9,467 bases of DNA from Desulfobulbaceae bacterium (lineage in GTDB: Bacteria; Desulfobacterota; Desulfobulbia; Desulfobulbales; Desulfocapsaceae): assembly GCA_030632405.1 (NCBI GenBank), contig DAOVUU010000056.1, positions 1 to 9,467 on the forward strand, in the 5' to 3' direction. Below the pieces are notes generated by a model. It did not search any database. It was not told where the DNA came from and worked only from the letters and a program-made list of their open reading frames with translations. How positions within the stretch are numbered: position 1 is the first letter of the stretch; each line of letters begins with the position of its first letter. This document shows, one piece after another, positions 1-6,838 of this stretch. The position numbers were made by a program, and so were the translations under genes.

Positions 1-2
1 CA

Positions 3-647
3 GGTGATCTTTTACTCGACGGAAACAACGAACAGGAAGTGATTTTCAACAGTGTGGCACTTGCCCTGAAGGGAGGGCACATCCCGATTATACTCGGCGG
101 GGATCACTCGATAACATATCCGATTATCAGGGCAGTTGCCGCTCACTATGGCCCGGTCAACATTCTTCACATTGATGCCCATCCCGATCTTTATGAGACA
201 TATAAAGGCAACAGGTTTTCCCATGCTTCTCCGTTTGCCCGTATCATGGAGGATTGTCTTGCTCAACGTCTGGTACAGGTAGGCATACGTACCCTGAACA
301 ACCATCAGCGTCAGCAGGTGGAGCGGTTTGGAGTTGAGATCATTCCGATGCACGAATCAGATTTGACTAAAGCCTCTCAATTTGACGGGCCGCTTTATAT
401 CTCAATAGATCTTGACGGTCTTGATCCCGCATACGCCCCGGGGGTATCGCATCATGAGCCCGGTGGATTAACAGTCAGGCAGGTAATAGAACTGCTGCAG
501 CGTATTGAGGTGCCGGTTGTCGGGGCAGATATCGTCGAATATAACCCGAGCAGAGACCTGCATGGCATGACGGCAGCGGTAGCTGTCAAATTTATTAAAG
601 AACTCGCAGCACTGGGGGCAGGGCAGGCTCCCCCGGGCGGTCTGTAG
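3..647 (+). CDS. Agmatinase/arginase-family ureohydrolase (5'-truncated)
   Basis: The reading frame is open from the left edge, so the N-terminus is missing. About 214 residues remain of a family usually near 300. The binuclear manganese signatures are all visible: GGDHS (codons at 96-110), DAHPD (174-188) and SIDLDGLDP (402-428). A downstream HEPGGLT motif is also typical of the family. These enzymes hydrolyse guanidino or related C-N bonds in the cytoplasm, as in agmatine to putrescine plus urea. The visible part does not separate agmatinase from guanidinobutyrase, guanidinopropionase or other members. A GTG at 39 could be called as a start, but conserved-looking coding continues upstream of it, so it is internal. 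The stop lies 12 nt from the stop of the convergent PPOX gene. Family assignment is secure and substrate is open. Confidence 0.93.
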   Translation, partial: GDLLLDGNNEQEVIFNSVALALKGGHIPIILGGDHSITYPIIRAVAAHYGPVNILHIDAHPDLYETYKGNRFSHASPFARIMEDCLAQRLVQVGIRTLNNHQRQQVERFGVEIIPMHESDLTKASQFDGPLYISIDLDGLDPAYAPGVSHHEPGGLTVRQVIELLQRIEVPVVGADIVEYNPSRDLHGMTAAVAVKFIKELAALGAGQAPPGGL

Positions 648-659
648 CGGACAGTTACC

Positions 660-1133
660 TTACTGCTGAACAAAATCCATTGATTGCTTACCGGTTATAC
701 TCTCTATTTTTATTTTCCAGACCCGAAGCTTCTTCAATGGCATTTCGGGAAAATCCCATTTTTTATCGGAATACTGCTCCATGATCCGTTTGAGTCCCTC
801 AATTTTTCCTTCCTGGGAGACAAGTTCTTCAGCTTTTCCAAAACCAATTACACTTTGAAAAGAAAATGACCAGTTACAGGGTTTGTCCTCGTTAGTGACG
901 AGCTTTACGTCGGATTCAAACTCAAAGCACACATTGCTGTTTACTGACAGCATATCCATTTTTTTGCCACTTCCGGTTGAGTGAAAATATAATGCTTCTC
1001 CATCATACCCGAACGATATCGGTACGATGTATGGGATATTATTTTGAGATAGCCCCAATCGGCACACTTCGCATTTTCTAATGATCTGTGAAATGTCTGT
1101 TTGATCCTGAATTTCTTTTTCTTTTCGTCTCAT
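660..1133 (-). CDS. Pyridoxamine 5'-phosphate oxidase (PPOX)-family FMN-binding protein, NimA-like
   Basis: A 157-residue protein with the small split-barrel flavin-binding pattern. Residues 21-42 (CEVCRLGL, then PYIVPISFGYD) are followed by LYFHSTGSGKK (48-58) and a strand with NSNVCFEFE (65-73). This layout is typical of the PPOX group that includes nitroimidazole-resistance NimA proteins. Such proteins bind FMN or F420/haem as dimers in the cytoplasm and reduce varied substrates, so the actual substrate cannot be read here. I chose ATG at 1133-1131 because a GGAG (complement of 1140-1143) sits 6 nt before it. A TTG four codons upstream overlaps that ribosome site and is less likely. The gene converges on the ureohydrolase gene and is transcribed away from the HD gene. 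It has no evident functional link to the downstream operon. Confidence 0.88.
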   Translation of the reverse strand: MRRKEKEIQDQTDISQIIRKCEVCRLGLSQNNIPYIVPISFGYDGEALYFHSTGSGKKMDMLSVNSNVCFEFESDVKLVTNEDKPCNWSFSFQSVIGFGKAEELVSQEGKIEGLKRIMEQYSDKKWDFPEMPLKKLRVWKIKIESITGKQSMDFVQQ

Positions 1134-1145
1134 CGTGATCTCCAA

Positions 1146-1583
1146 AGATGTACTCGGTTTTTGTTTGAATATGCCACACTGTCAACCATAATGATCGATG
1201 CAGCAAGATTTCTACGATCCGGGGAATATACTACCTGCCATCTGGTTTTGTCAAAATATCCTGATTAGAACTTATTTTGTGGATTCAGCTGGGGCTGTGA
1301 TTTTTATCAGCAAGTTCGAAAGTCAGGTCGAGGATATAACCTGGGAACAGTCGGTTCAGGCCGAAAACATGATAGTGCAGGTGTCCTGGATATACATTTA
1401 TACTCTGCATGATAGTGGTTCGGTTAGGGTTGACTTGCCTTGCCGGAGGACTATATAGTAAATGGATGTGCTGTAAATAATCGTGAAATCTTATGATATA
1501 CAGTGAAAAGACTGGAAAATTAACCACTGGAAGGCAATGATCTGCAAAACCCGTTTTAGATCTGCTTTTCAACTGACCCTGAA
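1146..1583. other. Intergenic stretch without a convincing gene
   Basis: About 440 bp lie between the divergent PPOX and HD genes. Both strands carry modest open frames (1198-1458 on +; 1285-1671 on -, the latter running into the HD gene). Their translations show no recognisable motif and neither has a good ribosome site. The region probably carries the promoters for both flanking genes. It may be remnant sequence of a lost gene, but I see nothing identifiable. No tRNA or strong long hairpin was found. Confidence 0.55.
1430..1459 (+). promoter_or_regulatory. Candidate sigma70 promoter for the HD hydrolase gene
   Basis: TTGACT at 1430-1435 is followed after 18 nt by TATAGT (1454-1459), or after 16 nt by TATATA (1452-1457). 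The expected transcript start near 1466 would leave a leader of about 130 nt before the ATG at 1598. This is a consensus match only. Confidence 0.4.
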
Positions 1584-1597
1584 AGAGGAACGTGAGC

Positions 1598-2179
1598 ATG
1601 TCTAAAATACCTACCCGCGAAGAAGCCTTTAACCTGCTGAAAAAATACAACCGGACTGAGAGCCTTGTCAAACATGGTTTAGCTGTGGAAGGAGTGATGA
1701 GGTACTGCGCTAGAAAATATAATGCAGATGAAGAACAGTGGGGAATAGTAGGGCTGATTCATGATCTGGACTATGAGCAATTTCCTGATCAACACTGTAA
1801 GAAATCAGAAGAAATTCTGAAAGAACATGATTGGCCGGAAGACTATATACGAGCGGTAGTGAGTCATGGATGGGGAATCTGTTCTGACGTTGAACCACAA
1901 AGTGAAATGGAGAAGGTGCTTTATGCCATTGATGAGCTGACCGGGCTTGTTACCACAACGGCACTTGTACGCCCTTCAAGAAGTGTGCTGGATATGAAGG
2001 CTAAATCTGTGAAGAAAAAATGGAAAGATAAGCGGTTTGCAGCGGGGGTGGATCGGTCAATTATTGAAAAAGGTGCAGAACTGCTTGGAGTTCAGGTATC
2101 AGATTTAATCCAGGATACCATCATGGGAATGCGTGAGGTGGCGGAGGAGATTGGTTTGAAGGGTGATGTTGCCGAATAA
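1598..2179 (+). CDS. HD-superfamily hydrolase (HDIG/COG2316-like)
   Basis: A 193-residue soluble protein with the HD metal-dependent phosphohydrolase pattern. The likely metal ligands are His26 (in VKHGLAVEG), the His55-Asp56 pair (GLIHDLDYE) and Asp112 (YAIDELTGLV). Additional histidines at 66 and 90 (VSHGWG) lie where many HD domains bind a second metal or the phosphate. Members hydrolyse phosphoester bonds, often in nucleotides. This small single-domain type (predicted hydrolase, COG2316-like) has no settled substrate. I chose ATG 1598 because AGAGGA (1584-1589) lies 8 nt upstream. The in-frame GTG at 1592 would be only 2 nt from it. The gene has its own plausible promoter and is separated from the downstream cluster by 65 nt with a second promoter candidate. 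It is therefore probably independent of the operon. Confidence 0.88.
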   Translation: MSKIPTREEAFNLLKKYNRTESLVKHGLAVEGVMRYCARKYNADEEQWGIVGLIHDLDYEQFPDQHCKKSEEILKEHDWPEDYIRAVVSHGWGICSDVEPQSEMEKVLYAIDELTGLVTTTALVRPSRSVLDMKAKSVKKKWKDKRFAAGVDRSIIEKGAELLGVQVSDLIQDTIMGMREVAEEIGLKGDVAE

Positions 2180-2188
2180 TATAATATT

Positions 2189-2216
2189 TTGATGCTGAAC
2201 GCAATTTTCATATAAA
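2189..2216 (+). promoter_or_regulatory. Candidate sigma70 promoter for the HisD-like/SDR/ABC operon
   Basis: TTGATG (2189-2194) and TATAAA (2211-2216) are separated by 16 nt, in an AT-rich stretch directly after the HD gene stop. A start near 2223 would give a leader of about 20 nt before the ATG at 2245. No operator palindrome is obvious. This is consensus matching only. Confidence 0.42.
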
Positions 2217-2244
2217 TGTTACCCACCAAATCAGGATGACAAAG

Positions 2245-3585
2245 ATGAAAGACGATATCCGATTACTCAGATTGCAGACATTATCAGATGAGATGAGGCA
2301 GCAACTGCTGCTGCGGACTGAAAGCGATCTCGGGGAATATCTCGATAAAGCGAAATTGATCATTGAAGCAGTTAAAAAGGAAGGAGACAGGGCACTGGTT
2401 CGTTTCTGCCGGGATTTTGACAAGGCTCCCCTGGAGTTGAACACGATCAGGGTCAGTGAACAGGAATTTGCCCAGGCACAGGCCGCGGTGTCCCAGGATC
2501 TTATTGAGGCAATACGTTTTGCGACTCAAAGTATCAGCAAATTCCACCAGTCCCAGATGGTGGAGCCGATGCGGATGGAGGAAACTCGACCGGGAGTGTT
2601 CTGCGGCGAAAAAATTGCTCCGATCCCTTCAGTGGCCTGTTATGTGCCCAGGGGCAAAGGTTCTTTTCCAAGTGTGCTCATGATGACAACCATACCTGCA
2701 GTGGTTGCCGGAGTTGGCAGGGTCTGTGTACTCACTCCGCCCGGACCTGATGGCCGTGTAGACGACGCAACCCTGTTTGCAGCCAGAGAAGTTGGCATCA
2801 CCGAGGTCTATAAATGTGGAGGTGCCCAGGCTGTTGCGGCGGTCGCCTTTGGTACGGAAACTGTTCCCAGGGTTGATAAAATTGTTGGCCCGGGTAGCCC
2901 GTGGGTCGTTGCCGCTAAACGTTTACTCGCAGATGTTATCGACCCGGGCACCCCTGCCGGGCCCAGTGAATCCATCGTATTTGCAGACAGTTCTGCAAAC
3001 GGAGCTCTGGCTGGGCTTGATCTGATTATCGAGTCGGAACATGGTCCGGATTCCTCCGCCTACCTTGTGACCGACAGTGAAAAGGTCGCCCGGGCAGCGA
3101 TGCAGGCAATTCCGGAATACTGGCAGATGCTGGGGGAAACCAGGCGATCGTACTCGCAGGCTGTTCTCAGCGGTCCCCGGGGAGGGGTCATCCTCGCCGA
3201 AAACAGTCAGGACTGTATCGACTTCATTAATGACTACGCCCCCGAGCACCTGATGATTCACAGCAGTGAACCTTTCGCCTATCTCGGTTCAATTACCAAT
3301 GCGGGTGAGATTCTGCTTGGCGAGAATACGCCCTTATCTCTTGGCAACTATGTGCTGGGCCCCAACGCTGTGCTGCCGACATCCGGTGCTGCTCGAATCC
3401 ATTCACCCCTTGGTGTCTCTGATTTTCTCAAAGCAACAGGCATAGGGTACGTCACCTCGCCCGCATATGAAACTCTGGCAAAACATGCCCATACCCTGGC
3501 TAAATATGAAGGTTTTGATGGACATGCCCTTGCCGTTTCCGAACTGCGAAACAGGCTCAGGCAACAAAAGGAATCAGATCGATGA
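2245..3585 (+). CDS. Histidinol dehydrogenase (HisD)-family NAD-dependent dehydrogenase, probably not a true HisD
   Basis: A 446-residue protein covering the whole HisD fold. HisD oxidises an alcohol through the aldehyde to the acid with two NAD+. Family landmarks are CYVPRG (132-137), KCGGAQAVAA (190-199), VGPGSPWV (214-221), AGPSES (238-243), SEHGPDSS (264-271) and YAPEHL (331-336). The catalytic Glu-His pair is at 334/335, and His427 and Glu422 (E. coli His419, Glu414) remain. By my alignment, zinc ligand Gln259 is Glu263, Asp360 is Asn368 (GNY instead of GDY) and His367 is Ala375. GPGSPWV replaces the usual GPGNxYV. These changes argue for a different substrate. HpsN, a sulfopropanediol dehydrogenase, is a known catabolic HisD relative. 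ATG 2245 is preferred because AGGA (2233-2236) is 8 nt upstream. The ATG at 2236 overlaps that site. The stop overlaps the SDR start (ATGA). Confidence 0.9.
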   Translation: MKDDIRLLRLQTLSDEMRQQLLLRTESDLGEYLDKAKLIIEAVKKEGDRALVRFCRDFDKAPLELNTIRVSEQEFAQAQAAVSQDLIEAIRFATQSISKFHQSQMVEPMRMEETRPGVFCGEKIAPIPSVACYVPRGKGSFPSVLMMTTIPAVVAGVGRVCVLTPPGPDGRVDDATLFAAREVGITEVYKCGGAQAVAAVAFGTETVPRVDKIVGPGSPWVVAAKRLLADVIDPGTPAGPSESIVFADSSANGALAGLDLIIESEHGPDSSAYLVTDSEKVARAAMQAIPEYWQMLGETRRSYSQAVLSGPRGGVILAENSQDCIDFINDYAPEHLMIHSSEPFAYLGSITNAGEILLGENTPLSLGNYVLGPNAVLPTSGAARIHSPLGVSDFLKATGIGYVTSPAYETLAKHAHTLAKYEGFDGHALAVSELRNRLRQQKESDR

Positions 3586-4373
3586 GTACAGGCAGAGCCA
3601 TACCCGATGTTGCTTCCGACTTTACTCTGGCAGGAAAAAAGGCCCTGGTCACTGGAGCCTCAGGCGGTATAGGCAGGGCCCTTGCGATGGGGCTTGCCCG
3701 GGCCGGTGCCCATGTTATTCTTGCGGGCAGAAATAAGGCACAACTCATCTCTGTTGCCGGGGAATTCCACGCCGACTGGGCTGAGCCAACTGTGCTGCAG
3801 CTTGATGTGACAGCATTCGAAACTTCTCCTGAAATTATGGAAACATGCTGCCGGAAAATCGGAGGGCTGGATATTCTGGTGAACAATGCCGGTTATGAAT
3901 GTGTCGCTGATTCACTGGAAGTAACGCCTTCCCTCTGGGATACTATCCTTGATACCAACCTGAAAGGTGCATTCTTCATGGCTCAGACCGCAGCCAGACT
4001 CATGCTGGCAGATAGTGGTGGCAGCATCGTTAATGTCTGTTCCCTGAGTTCCAGCGTCGGCATTCCTACAGCAGTCCCATACACCAGTTCTAAAAGCGGT
4101 CTTTTAGGGTTAACCCGCTCCCTTTCCTCGGAATGGGCTCCGCAAGGTATTCGAGTCAATGCTATTGCGCCGGGTTATTTCCGCACTGCAATGACAGATG
4201 CTTTTTTCCAGGATACAGATTGGGCAGAGGCCATGCTTGCTAAAATTCCACTTGGTCGATTCGGTCAGGTGGAAGATCTTGTTGGCACCGTAGTTTTTTT
4301 CTGCAGTCCTGCAGCAGCGTACATTACCGGGCAGATGTTAACCATTGACGGAGGTTATCTGGCGTCCATTTAG
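3582..4373 (+). CDS. Classical short-chain dehydrogenase/reductase (gluconate 5-dehydrogenase-like)
   Basis: A 263-residue Rossmann-fold oxidoreductase. It has the glycine-rich TGASGGIG (24-31), Arg50 after the second strand (AGRN) suggesting NADP(H) tolerance, NNAG (101-104), Asn126, Ser154, and Tyr167-x3-Lys171 (PYTSSK). IRVNAIAPG (190-198) and a C-terminal ITGQMLTIDGGY complete the classical SDR pattern. Overall wording is close to gluconate/polyol dehydrogenases or FabG-like enzymes, and the substrate is not determinable. Its ATG overlaps the stop of the HisD-like gene by 4 nt, so the two are translationally coupled and likely act on the same compound. SDR plus HisD-like is also the pairing seen in hps clusters for dihydroxypropanesulfonate, an analogy only. 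152 nt separate it from the ATPase gene, with no clear terminator. Confidence 0.93.
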   Translation: MSTGRAIPDVASDFTLAGKKALVTGASGGIGRALAMGLARAGAHVILAGRNKAQLISVAGEFHADWAEPTVLQLDVTAFETSPEIMETCCRKIGGLDILVNNAGYECVADSLEVTPSLWDTILDTNLKGAFFMAQTAARLMLADSGGSIVNVCSLSSSVGIPTAVPYTSSKSGLLGLTRSLSSEWAPQGIRVNAIAPGYFRTAMTDAFFQDTDWAEAMLAKIPLGRFGQVEDLVGTVVFFCSPAAAYITGQMLTIDGGYLASI

Positions 4374-4525
4374 CACGTTACTCCCGAAAATATCTCATAA
4401 AAAACGAGAAAAACTGTGACCTCTGGGGCGAGAGAATGTACCCTGGGAGCATTAAATTCAATCCCGACTTCCCGTTGATCGGGGTTAGAAAATAGTTGTT
4501 TATCAACGCAGTAAGGACAGAATCC

Positions 4526-5626
4526 GTGGAAAACAGCCCTCCTCTGGTGGAACTCATTGATGTCTCCAAACGTTTTGGAAGGTTTATCGCCGTCGACAAT
4601 GCAAACTTTTCCCTGGCAAAGGGATCGGTGTTGACTATCCTCGGTCCCAGCGGCTGTGGGAAAACCACTCTGCTCCGGATGATTGCCGGTTTCGAATCGC
4701 CAACCAGTGGTGAAATCCGTATTAATGGCGAGCCCGTCCAGGCAGTGCCGCCATATCGGCGCTCAATTGGTATGGTTTTCCAGAATCTGGCCCTGTTTCC
4801 CCATATGACCGCCGGTGAAAATGTTACTTATCCGCTCAAAATGCGCCGGTTTCCTCCGCAGGATATTCCCGAGCTTGTTGAGCGATATCTTGGTATCGTG
4901 CGATTGACCGGCATGAAAGATCGACGAATCCACGAGTTATCCGGAGGACAGCAGCAGCGGGTGGCCATTGCCCGTGCTCTCTCTTTCAACCCCGACCTGC
5001 TCCTTCTTGATGAACCTCTTTCAGCACTGGATAAGAAACTCAGGGAGGAAATGCAGCTGGAATTCAGACGGATTCAACAGAAAATCGGCGTCACCACTAT
5101 TAATGTGACCCATGACCAGCGAGAGGCTCTGGTAATGTCGGATGAGATAATAGTTATGGCCGATGGTGCCATCCAGCAATCAGCTGACCCGGTATCTCTG
5201 TATCGTCATCCCAGCAATATGTTTGTTGCCAGCTTCATTGGCTTGACCTCCCTGGTGAAAGGCACGGTGGTCCAGACCGAAGGAACCACCGTGGAGTTCA
5301 ATGTGGATTCCACCATCCTGTGTGGTAACGCCGGCAGCAGATTTGAAGTTGGTCAGTCAGTTGAAGGAGCCATTCGAGCTGAACAGGTACGGATTCATCC
5401 GGAACAGACCAGACCTGAAGAGATGGACAATGTTCTGGAGGGGGTAGTAAGTGAACAGATTTTTGAAGGCGACAGAATGGTATATCAGGTTCAATGCCCT
5501 TCCCTTGGCTCGACCCCTATATTCGTTTTCGACCATGATCCAACTCACCACGTTTTGCACAGGAAAGGTGATTCTGTGGTGCTGAGCTGGAACGTAAGGG
5601 ATCTGCTTGTGTATCCGTGCCGGTAA
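4526..5626 (+). CDS. PotA-type ABC transporter ATP-binding protein
   Basis: A 366-residue ATPase that powers import with the two permeases downstream. Walker A is GPSGCGKTT (40-48), the Q-loop Gln is 86 (MVFQNLALFPHM), and the ABC signature is LSGGQQQRVAIARAL (138-152). Walker B is LLLLDEP with Asp162-Glu163, followed by the D-loop SALD and H-loop His196 (VTHDQREAL). Residues from about 240 form a TOBE-type regulatory domain, as in PotA, FbpC and CysA. I chose GTG 4526 because AAGGA (4513-4517) lies 8 nt upstream. A TTG at 4496 is in frame but lacks a ribosome site. The family transports polyamines, iron(III), phosphonates or other small solutes, and the ATPase itself does not reveal which. 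The upstream 152 nt may allow some separate control. Confidence 0.95.
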   Translation: MENSPPLVELIDVSKRFGRFIAVDNANFSLAKGSVLTILGPSGCGKTTLLRMIAGFESPTSGEIRINGEPVQAVPPYRRSIGMVFQNLALFPHMTAGENVTYPLKMRRFPPQDIPELVERYLGIVRLTGMKDRRIHELSGGQQQRVAIARALSFNPDLLLLDEPLSALDKKLREEMQLEFRRIQQKIGVTTINVTHDQREALVMSDEIIVMADGAIQQSADPVSLYRHPSNMFVASFIGLTSLVKGTVVQTEGTTVEFNVDSTILCGNAGSRFEVGQSVEGAIRAEQVRIHPEQTRPEEMDNVLEGVVSEQIFEGDRMVYQVQCPSLGSTPIFVFDHDPTHHVLHRKGDSVVLSWNVRDLLVYPCR

Positions 5627-5663
5627 ATTTTTACAGCAAAACAACCCATAAACAACTTAACCC

Positions 5664-5669
5664 AGGAGG
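5664..5669 (+). promoter_or_regulatory. Strong ribosome binding site of the binding-protein gene
   Basis: A perfect AGGAGG lies 6 nt before ATG 5676. It is much stronger than the sites of the flanking ATPase (AAGGA with GTG start) and first permease (TTG start, no clear site). This fits the usual excess of binding protein over membrane components. Confidence 0.75.
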
Positions 5670-5675
5670 ATTATC

Positions 5676-6779
5676 ATGGAGAACAAACACCCAAACAACC
5701 CGAGCCTGAACAGACGGGATTTTCTGACTACTTCTGCAATGCTTGCCGGAGGAATAATGTTGGGGCCTGGCCTGGCCTGGGCCGATCAGAAAAAACCCAA
5801 AGAAATCATTGTCCGGGCCTGGGGTGGATCCTGGGGTGATGCCCTCAAAGCAGGGGTTGCCGATGGCTTCACCAAAGCCACCGGAATTAAGGTACGGCTT
5901 GACTTCACTGAAGATAATGAAATCAAACCTAAAATCTGGGCAGCAATTGATCAGGGGCGGGTGCCGCCAATTCATGTGAACTGGGATACCACCACCAACG
6001 CAACCATCTCGGCTCTGCGGGGGGTGACGGTGGATCTCAGTGACCTGAGTAACTTGAAAGGACTGCTTCCCCTGGCCAAACCTGTCGGCCTCAAAGGCTA
6101 TCCCCTGGTAAACACCTACGCCTATGTCTATGTCTGTGCGTATCGTCCCGAGGCCTTCCCTGATGGACCGCCTCAGTCCTGGAACGTGATGCTTGACCCG
6201 AAGTTCAAGCGGAGAGTAGCTCTGTATGATGATGGTATAGGCTTCAACCCGATTTCTGTTATTGCCGGCGGAGGTACTTTTAAAGACATCCCGGACAACA
6301 TGGAACCGGGTTATGAGTTCTACCGCAAGTTAAAAGCCAATAAACCTCTGCTCGGAGAAGATGCGGATTTTACCACATGGTTCCAGAAGGGAGAGATTGA
6401 CCTGGCCTGCACCATCAGCGTCAATGCCCGCGCCGCTAAACAGAGCGGGATAGACGTGGCATGGACAGTCCCGAAGGAGGGATGCAAGGTGGATACGGAC
6501 GGGTTGTGGATCCCCAGGGGATTACCTGCTAACGAGGAATACTGGGCCAAGGAATTCATTAACTTTGCTCTCACTAAAGAGGCTCAGCAAAAGTGGTGCT
6601 CAATGCTCGGTCTTCCTCCTGTTTTTCCTGGTATTGATCCTCCTGCTGATCTGGTCGGGGACGTCTCTTATCCTACCAAACCTGAAGATTTTGAAAAACT
6701 TATCCGGGTTCCGTCCAAGGTACTCGTGGAAAATCAGCCAAAATGGTTTGCCAAGTTTAACGAAATTTTTCAGGGATGA
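5676..6779 (+). CDS. Tat-exported PotD-type extracellular solute-binding protein
   Basis: A 367-residue periplasmic binding protein. The N-terminus has a twin-arginine signal: NRRDFL (12-17), a hydrophobic stretch (about 18-34) and a likely signal peptidase site after Ala36 (AWA before DQ). There is no lipobox Cys. The mature protein begins with a RAWGGSWGD segment and has ATGIKV near residue 70, as in the PotD/SBP_bac_8 group. It retains an FxxF-type C-terminal end. Aligned by eye with E. coli PotD, the segment 267-278 (KEG, then DTDG) keeps the Asp equivalent to Asp257 (here Asp275) but has Asp273 where polyamine binders have Trp255. A plain polyamine ligand is therefore doubtful. Export by Tat means folding before secretion. 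The start is fixed by AGGAGG. Confidence 0.93.
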   Translation: MENKHPNNPSLNRRDFLTTSAMLAGGIMLGPGLAWADQKKPKEIIVRAWGGSWGDALKAGVADGFTKATGIKVRLDFTEDNEIKPKIWAAIDQGRVPPIHVNWDTTTNATISALRGVTVDLSDLSNLKGLLPLAKPVGLKGYPLVNTYAYVYVCAYRPEAFPDGPPQSWNVMLDPKFKRRVALYDDGIGFNPISVIAGGGTFKDIPDNMEPGYEFYRKLKANKPLLGEDADFTTWFQKGEIDLACTISVNARAAKQSGIDVAWTVPKEGCKVDTDGLWIPRGLPANEEYWAKEFINFALTKEAQQKWCSMLGLPPVFPGIDPPADLVGDVSYPTKPEDFEKLIRVPSKVLVENQPKWFAKFNEIFQG

Positions 6780-6787
6780 TTCCTTCC

Positions 6788-6814
6788 GCCCCGGTTCTCT
6801 TGCAGTACCGGGGT
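6788..6814 (+). repeat. Intercistronic stem-loop between binding protein and permease genes
   Basis: CCCCGGT (6789-6795) pairs perfectly with ACCGGGG (6807-6813) around an 11-nt loop, and a G-U pair (6788/6814) extends it to 8 bp. It is followed by TATTATTAA rather than a U-tract. It is therefore more likely an mRNA-stabilising or partially terminating element than a full terminator. It begins 8 nt after the binding-protein stop. Confidence 0.6.
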
Positions 6815-6838
6815 TATTATTAACAGACAGATATTCCC

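Noticed and set aside
3..647. Ureohydrolase as part of a polyamine pathway with the Pot-type importer
   Set aside because: It is separated by an opposite-strand gene, a long gap and an independent HD gene. The binding protein also lacks a key polyamine-box Trp, so a link is not supported.
1152..1185. TTGACA on the - strand (complement of 1180-1185) as promoter of the PPOX gene
   Set aside because: The -35 is perfect, but no acceptable -10 lies 16-18 nt downstream (AAAAAC there), so it is not listed as a promoter.
1198..1458. Small + strand open frame with ATG
   Set aside because: There is no ribosome site, no motif and unnatural composition. It overlaps an equally unconvincing frame on the other strand.
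1285..1671. 128-codon - strand open frame
   Set aside because: It overlaps the start of the well-supported HD gene and shows no family features.
2245..3585. Ordinary histidine-biosynthesis hisD
   Set aside because: Two zinc-ligand positions and a substrate His differ, and the neighbours are an SDR and an importer rather than other his genes. The family call is kept without the symbol.
4374..4525. Terminator or riboswitch in the gap before the ATPase gene
   Set aside because: Only short 4-6 bp imperfect stems are visible, with no U-tract and no known riboswitch core.
4378..4668. - strand open frame across the SDR-ATPase gap
   Set aside because: It runs antisense over the ATPase Walker A region and its translation shows no recognisable family feature.
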